DNA from: Myotis daubentonii
Taxonomy: Eukaryota > Chordata > Mammalia > Chiroptera > Vespertilionidae
Assembly: GCF_963259705.1 (NCBI RefSeq)
Contig: NC_081844.1
Coordinates: 21,189,715-21,253,714, forward strand
DNA length: 64,000 nt
Direction of reading: 5' to 3'
Part shown: positions 46,385 to 64,000 of the stretch, piece after piece
Position numbering within the stretch: position 1 is the stretch's first letter
Layout: every line of letters starts with the position of its first letter
Notes under the pieces: model-generated
What the model was told of the DNA's origin: nothing
Databases searched by the model: none
The model's input: only the letters and a program-made list of their open reading frames with translations
Translations under genes and position numbers: made by a program

Positions 46385-46590
46385 CATTGATTTTTAAAGA
46401 GGATGGAGGAAAGAGAAGGGACACAGAGAGAAACATCGATATGAAAGAAACACATTGGTTGGTTGCCTCCTGCAGACGCCTTGACAAGGCTGGGATCAAG
46501 CCCACAATCCAGGTCTGTGCCCTTGACCAGAATCGAACCCTTTGGTTTGTGCCCAAAGCTCTAACCACTGAGCAACCAGCTAGGGCCACA
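46385..46590 (-). repeat. VES SINE
   Basis: Left tail CATTGATTTTTAAAGAGGAT, body TTGGTTGCCTCCTGCAGACG, head complement CACTGAGCAACCAGCTAGGG at the right. Confidence 0.85.
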
Positions 46591-47095
46591 CTGGGTGTTT
46601 TGATAGTCGACAGGATGGACAGTGTCTGAGATGGCTAATTGTGTCTCCTGATATCCACTTCTACCCTCTTGGAATCCCTAGTTTTTAGCCAGGTGTATGG
46701 CAGGCTGAAGTACAGGTTATCGTTGAAAGCTTTTCTTGAAGCTGGATTGGTTCAATGGCCGTGTCCTGTCCCATATGGAGAAATCAAAGCTTATTTGGTC
46801 ATTCTGGAAGCCTTCCTTAAGAGAAATCTGGAACACTATCTCTGCCCAGTCCTTCCCCCTCCTCCTCCTGCTGCTTGGAGCCTTGATGGGGTGCTGGAGC
46901 TCCATCCTGGGCCATGAGGACAGGACCACTCTTTAACGAAGGTGGAGCAGGCAGCTGGAACAGTAAGGGTCCGATGACCCTGGATCCACCATACCCTGGT
47001 GTTGTGCTCCCAAGGTCACAACCCCAGTCTGCTAATTACTAGCTGTTTGGCTTGGGGAACATCATTTCTCTCTCTAAGCCTCAGTTCTTTTACTA

Positions 47096-47540
47096 TCCTA
47101 TAGAATAAAGAGGTAATATGCAAATTGACCGTCACTCCCTCACACAAGATGGCTACCCCCATGCGGTCAAAGATGGCCACCACAAGATGGCCAGCAGGGG
47201 AGGGCAGTTAGGGGTGACCAGGCCGGCAGGGGAGGGCAGTTGGGGGCAACAGGGCCAGCAGGGGAGCAGTTAGGTGTCAATCAGGCTGGTAGGGGAGTGG
47301 TTAGTGGGTGATTGGCTGGCAGGCAGAAGCGGTTAGGGGCAATCAGGCAGGCAGGCAGGTGAGCAGTTGGGAGCCAGCAGTCCCAGATTGTGAGAGGGAT
47401 GTCCGACTGCCAGTTTAAGCCCTATCTCACAGGCAGTCGGACATCCCCCAAAGGGTCCCAGATTCGAGAGGGTGCAGGCTGGGCTGAGGAACACTCCCCA
47501 CCCCCCCCACGTGCACAAATTTCATGCACCGGGCCTCTAG
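47096..47540 (+). mobile_element. HeliBat-type Helitron, first of a tandem pair
   Basis: Starts TCCTATAGAATAAAGAGGTA after A (47095) and ends with the hairpin region TGCACAAATTTCATGCA, then CCGGGCCTCTAG at 47540. The interior holds imperfect repeats of GGGGAGGGCAGTTAGGGG type. Its AATAAA at 47104-47109 is the first canonical polyadenylation hexamer I find downstream of copy A. Confidence 0.9.
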
Positions 47541-47899
47541 TCTATATGCATAAAAGCCTAAGTGACCATCTGACTGGTAGCTATAATGTGCACTGACCAC
47601 CAGGGGGCAGATGCTCAACCAGAGAGGAGGGAGCCTGTTTCCGGGGTGCATCACCTGAGAACAGCCCTCTCACAATCCAGGACCCCTCAGGGGATGTTGG
47701 AGAGCCAGTTTCGGCCTGATCCCTGCAGGCCAGGCCAAGGGACCCCACCTGCTGGAGGGACCTTGCCCACTCCGCAGATGCCCAAGCATTTGCCCCAGAT
47801 GCGACCAGCTGGGGAGGGACAGCAGGAGGTTGGCTTCAGGGCATGTCTGCCCCACCATTTCCTTTCAATGTGAATGAATCCATGCACCGGGCCCTCTAG
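47541..47899 (+). mobile_element. HeliBat-type Helitron, second of a tandem pair
   Basis: Starts TCTATATGCATAAAAGCCTA immediately after the CTAG of the previous element and ends CCGGGCCCTCTAG at 47899 before T. The two are joined head to tail without any spacer base. The interior contains a strong CTCF-like motif. Confidence 0.85.
47594..47611 (+). promoter_or_regulatory. CTCF-type motif inside a Helitron
   Basis: TGACCACCAGGGGGCAGA matches the CTCF consensus at nearly all positions. It lies between the two convergent P450 genes, where an insulator or loop anchor could act. Motif only; binding not shown. Confidence 0.45.
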
Positions 47900-48274
47900 T
47901 ATAACAATAGCCAGTTGATCGCCCTGTTGTGGAGATTGAATAACTAAGCACAATAACAGAATGGAGTCATTATCTGGTAAGCTTCAGTCCTTCCGTGAGG
48001 ATTGACTTCCTCTCTTCTCTCTCTTTTTGCATCACATTCCAAAATTTGAATTATTTTAAAGTCATAACAGTGAAATTTAAGTTTTTGGAAATGTGGCAAC
48101 TACTGGTAAAGAAAACTATCATTAGAAGATTCAGTAAATTTAAAATATCTGTGGTTATGTCTGAGAAATTACAAGAGTCTTTGATGTGAAGCTCGTCTGA
48201 AGCTAGGAACTGGAAAAGGCACTTTTCTTTTTTTCCCCAGAGAGGCATGAGCTGGACTTTATTTTTGCCTAGAT

Positions 48275-49417
48275 CAGGGGTGGGCAACCCCTGGCATGCA
48301 TGCCAAACATGGCACACCAATAACTTTCGCTGGCATGTGAAACCTTCTCTTATAATCTCCCATTTACAATTTTTGTGAACATTTGAATGACTTAAATGTT
48401 AAATTTCAAGGAACTGGCAAGACACTTGATGTTATATTTGGTTACATAAAGGCTTTTGAAAAGAAACTGGAAGTCTTTAAGAGGGATGTGGATGGTGAGA
48501 GATTTAGATATTTCCCAAACCTCAAGAGGCACATCAAAGACCTTCCAAAAGATGACAGAACAGACTGTCAAAGCCTTCAAAAGCTGTTTTTAAACATCAT
48601 CGAGTCAACTATTGAGCAGTTCTTCTCAAGATTTGAGAAATTCAGAGAACTGGAAGAGACAGCAAACGACTGGAGATTAGGTTTATGAGGTTTCCAGACA
48701 GCATGAAACTGGAGGAACTGCACTTACAAATGTTTTCATGGATAGACATGGCTGACTTTGAAATGCAGTTGATTGAATTTCAGAGTAGCTCAATTTGGAA
48801 GCAGAAATTTATTGACCTTAGAGTTGACTTGGAAATGATTGGGGGGAAAAGCGATTAGAGACAGGAGTACCAGAGAGAAGTGTCGAAAACGAACAACTGA
48901 GGACTTGGAATGCCATTCCAGAAATTTTTTTCTGTTTAAAAAACTTCGCAACAGCGTTACTCTCCATGTTTTCATCCACATACGCTTGTGAATCTTTGTT
49001 CTCAGTGATGAATTTTGTTAAGTCTCGTAATAGGAGTAGCCTGACCGATGAAAGTAGTAGCTCATGCATATCTCTAAAGATCATGAAATATAAACCTGTT
49101 GTAAAATCTCTGTCATCAGTGATGCAGCGGCAAAAGTCCCACTGATAATATCAAACGGAGTCATAGAGTTTTCTGTCGGACTATCAGTGTACATGTATAC
49201 ATTAAAAAATAAATGTATTTTTCATCATCATATACTGTGTTTTTGTCACTCAAATGAATTTTATTATTTCTTCAAGGTTCTTCACATACGTACACCTTAA
49301 GTGATATCAAGTAGGCGTAACATGTTCTCAAAAAATAAGGGTTGGCACACAGAAGAATTTTGAGTCAGAGATTTTGCTGGTTTGGGCACACACTCACAAA
49401 AAGGTTGCCCGCCCCTG
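48275..49417 (+). mobile_element. Internally deleted hAT transposon with transposase remains
   Basis: Inverted termini CAGGGGTGGGCAACC at 48275 and GGTTGCCCGCCCCTG ending at 49417; flanks GCCTAGAT and CCCTAGTG are a degraded 8-bp duplication. The element keeps the carboxy-terminal part of a hAT transposase, in two frames with stops. The amino-terminal DNA-binding part is deleted. Confidence 0.8.
48383..48688 (+). pseudogene. hAT transposase fragment
   Basis: A 101-codon open frame begins MNDLNVKFQGTGKTLDVIFG and continues with KAFEKKLEVFKRDV, the LN-LQG and KAFE-L-LFKRD pattern of Charlie-like hAT transposases. Further downstream, after frame changes, 48950-49140 reads LLSMFSSTYACESLFSVMNF and a KSRNRSSLTDESSSSCISLK segment, the hATC dimerisation region. 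Broken and inactive; no evidence of a domesticated host gene. Confidence 0.75.
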
Positions 49418-49419
49418 CC

Positions 49420-50245
49420 CTAGTGATTCCACGTCTGGGTACATATCCAAAGAAACCCAAAACACTTATTCGAAAGAATATCTGCACCCCTATTTCAATG
49501 AAGCAGTATTTACAATAGCCAAGCTATGGAAGCAACACAAGTGCCCGTCAAAAGACAAGTAGCCCTGACCGGTTTGGCTCAGTGGATAGAGTGTCAGCCT
49601 GGGGACTCAAGGGTCCCAGGTTCGATTCCGGTCAAGGGCATGTACCTTGGTTGCGGGCACATCCCCGGTGGGGAGTGTGCAGGAGGCAACTGATAGCTGT
49701 TTCTAACTCTCTGTCCTTCTCCCTTCCTCTCTGTAAAAAATCAATAAAATATATATTTTTTAAAAAGACAAGTAAATAAAAGATTGTGGAACATGCATAC
49801 AATGGAATATTATTCAGCCATAAAAAAAGAATAAAATCTTACCATTTGCAACAGCATGGATGAACCTAGAGGGTATTATGCTAAGAGAAATAAGTCAGAG
49901 AAAGACAAATACCGTATGATTTCACTTATATGTGGAATGTGACATAACAAAAAGATACGAACAAACAGAATTTAAACAGACTCATAGATGTAGAAAACAA
50001 ACTGATGGTTGCCAGAAGGCGGAGGGCTAGGAGTTGGGTGAAAAAGGTGAAGGGATATAGTACAAATAGGTAGTTACAAAGCAGTCACAGGGGTGGAATG
50101 TACGGGTATGGTGTCAGCTGGGTATATGAAATATCGGGGGATCACTTTGTAACGTATATGATTGCCTAACCAATAGGCCCTACACCTTGTACACCTAAAA
50201 TACAAAATACTATCGAATGTTAATTGTAATTAAAAAATAAGATTT
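49420..50245 (+). repeat. L1 3' end, split by a VES element
   Basis: L1 text: GTCTGGGTACATATCCAAAG, TTTACAATAGCCAAGCTATG, then after the VES GGAATATTATTCAGCCATAA, ATGATTTCACTTATATGTGG and CTGATGGTTGCCAGAAGGCG. Ends near ATTGTAATTAAAAAATAAG. Confidence 0.82.
49564..49765 (+). repeat. VES SINE
   Basis: Head CCCTGACCGGTTTGGCTCAG, tail AAAAAATCAATAAAATATAT. Target duplication AAAGACAAGTA on both sides inside the L1. Confidence 0.93.
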
Positions 50246-50269
50246 TTAAAGAAGAGCCAGGCTTTCTGA

Positions 50270-50470
50270 GAGGGAAAGGAATAATGGCAACATTTATTGA
50301 GCGTTTACTGTTCGCCAAGCACAGATAGTCCACCCTGAGGTACACGCTGCTGCCTCTTTTGCACAGACGAGGAAACCAAGGCACAGAAAAGGGAGTCGCC
50401 TTGGCCAGGGCACACAGCAGAGCTGGGACTTAAACCCAAGGAGTCTGGCTCTGGAACCCATGCTCTGGGG
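50270..50470 (+). repeat. L2/MIR-type repeat
   Basis: AACATTTATTGAGCGTTTAC, GACGAGGAAACCAAGGCACA and GGACTTAAACCCAAGGAGTC in order, typical of old L2/MIR3 3' ends. Confidence 0.55.
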
Positions 50471-51242
50471 GGCAAGTTCTGTTTACAATGGTCTGGCTTT
50501 GAGTTTCAAGGTCAAAGGATGGCCCTCCCTCACTCTACCCCAAGGCGGGACTTGGAGGCGAAAGGTCAGGGATGAGGGTTGGGGGCCCTCCAAACCCTTG
50601 TGAGAGTGCTGGGGTCACAGTGGGGGCTCAACCAGTATCTGTTGGACAGGCTGCCTGGGCAGCATCAAGGGGTCCAGAAAAGGAAAGAGAGGGGCTCCCT
50701 AGAGGCAGGTCAGGGGATCACCTGAGAGACAGAAGGGGGAGTGTGGAGGGGGTGTTGTGGGGGCGGGGGGGGGGGTGCAGGCACAGGGTGCATGTGGGGC
50801 TGCTAACCAGAGCAGGGAGGAGCTGAGTCCTGGAGAGGATGCCGGGTCTCCTGCCCTGGGTTCTGGGCCGGCCAGGGAACTGCTTGGGGAGGCATCCGGG
50901 ACTCGCAGGACTGAATCTGCCTCTATGGGTTCTCGGTGATTTAGAACCTCAACTGTGCCCCTTACGTCCATCTTGCACCCTGGACCCCCTCCTGCTCAAA
51001 CACCGCCCATGGATCCCACCTCCCCACAGGATAAAATCCACACTTGGTCCCTGGGAGAACCCTCCATCCACTATCAGCGGGGGGCCCCAGGCAGAGGCAG
51101 TCTGGGTGTAGGGCTCAGGGGCACAATTAACCCCCTTTCCCCCCCCCCCACCCCCTCCCCGTATGCCCAGCCCCTGGGTCCCCTCAGGCCTCAAACGCCT
51201 CCTAGTGGCTCTGGGAGAGGCTGGGGCAGAGGAGACAGCAGT

Positions 51243-51248
51243 TTTATT
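51243..51248 (-). terminator. Polyadenylation signal of copy B
   Basis: Minus-strand AATAAA in CCCGACAATAAAACTGC, about 63 bases after the TGA. A short 3' UTR is implied. Confidence 0.75.
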
Positions 51249-51310
51249 GTCGGGAACCTGCAAAGGAGGTGTGTAGGGTCAAGGGTGGACCCAGCCCGGG
51301 TGGCGCAGGG

Positions 51311-63886
<12,576 letters not shown>

Positions 63887-64000
63887 CCTGCAGGGCAGCA
63901 GAGGGTGAGCTCCTGGGGCCTAGGACGGGGCGGTAAGGGGGTGCTCAGAGGCAGAGACCAGCTGGCAGAGGGAGAAGGTGTGTGCAATCGGGTCAGGGAG

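Noticed and set aside
48383..48688. Possible domesticated transposase gene
   Set aside because: Downstream parts contain stops and frame changes and the element retains its own terminal repeats, so it is a plain relic.

Overview
The window is mammalian nuclear DNA, almost certainly from a vespertilionid (evening) bat. It carries many tRNA-derived VES SINEs (A/B-box head, TC-rich tail ending in ATCAATAAAA), HeliBat-type Helitrons (5' TC, 3' hairpin plus CTAG, A|T target), SPIN-type hAT elements and other short hATs. Helitrons and SPIN together are a known signature of vespertilionid bats. Genes are sparse, split by GT-AG introns and embedded in repeats.

Layout. 1-301: amino-terminal third of an olfactory receptor gene on the minus strand, running off the left edge. 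0.4-30.4 kb: intergenic DNA filled with L1 3' ends, MIR, VES, hAT, SPIN, Helitron and LTR insertions, several nested. No further host gene is recognised there. 30.4-31.0 kb: a decayed minisatellite of about 35 bp period. 31.0-32.3 kb: GC-rich 5' flank of the first P450 gene.

32.2-64.0 kb is the core of the window: two CYP4F cytochrome P450 genes in a tail-to-tail inverted duplication. Copy A (+, coding 32294-44614) and copy B (-, coding 63886-51311) have the same exon lengths and phases. Each encodes 524 residues with P450 landmarks at the positions used in human CYP4F enzymes (I-helix Glu328, ExxR 387-390, haem Cys468). A 6 kb spacer between them (44.93-50.92 kb) holds three Helitrons, a hAT transposase relic, an L1 3' end and VES SINEs.

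Both copies contain two alternative 145-nt-class exons, 3 and 4, between the membrane-anchor exon and exon 5. This is the arrangement known from CYP4F3, where exon 4 gives the leukotriene-B4 enzyme form (4F3A) and exon 3 the liver-type form (4F3B). In copy B both exons are open. In copy A exon 4 has lost one base, so any exon-4 transcript hits a stop in exon 5, while exon 3 has changed at seven residues with no silent change relative to B. Copy A has also lost the AATAAA found just downstream of copy B. B alone carries a SPIN and a VES insertion at sites that are empty in A. The picture is a duplicated eicosanoid/fatty-acid omega-hydroxylase locus whose two copies have diverged in isoform capacity, with A evolving faster or decaying.
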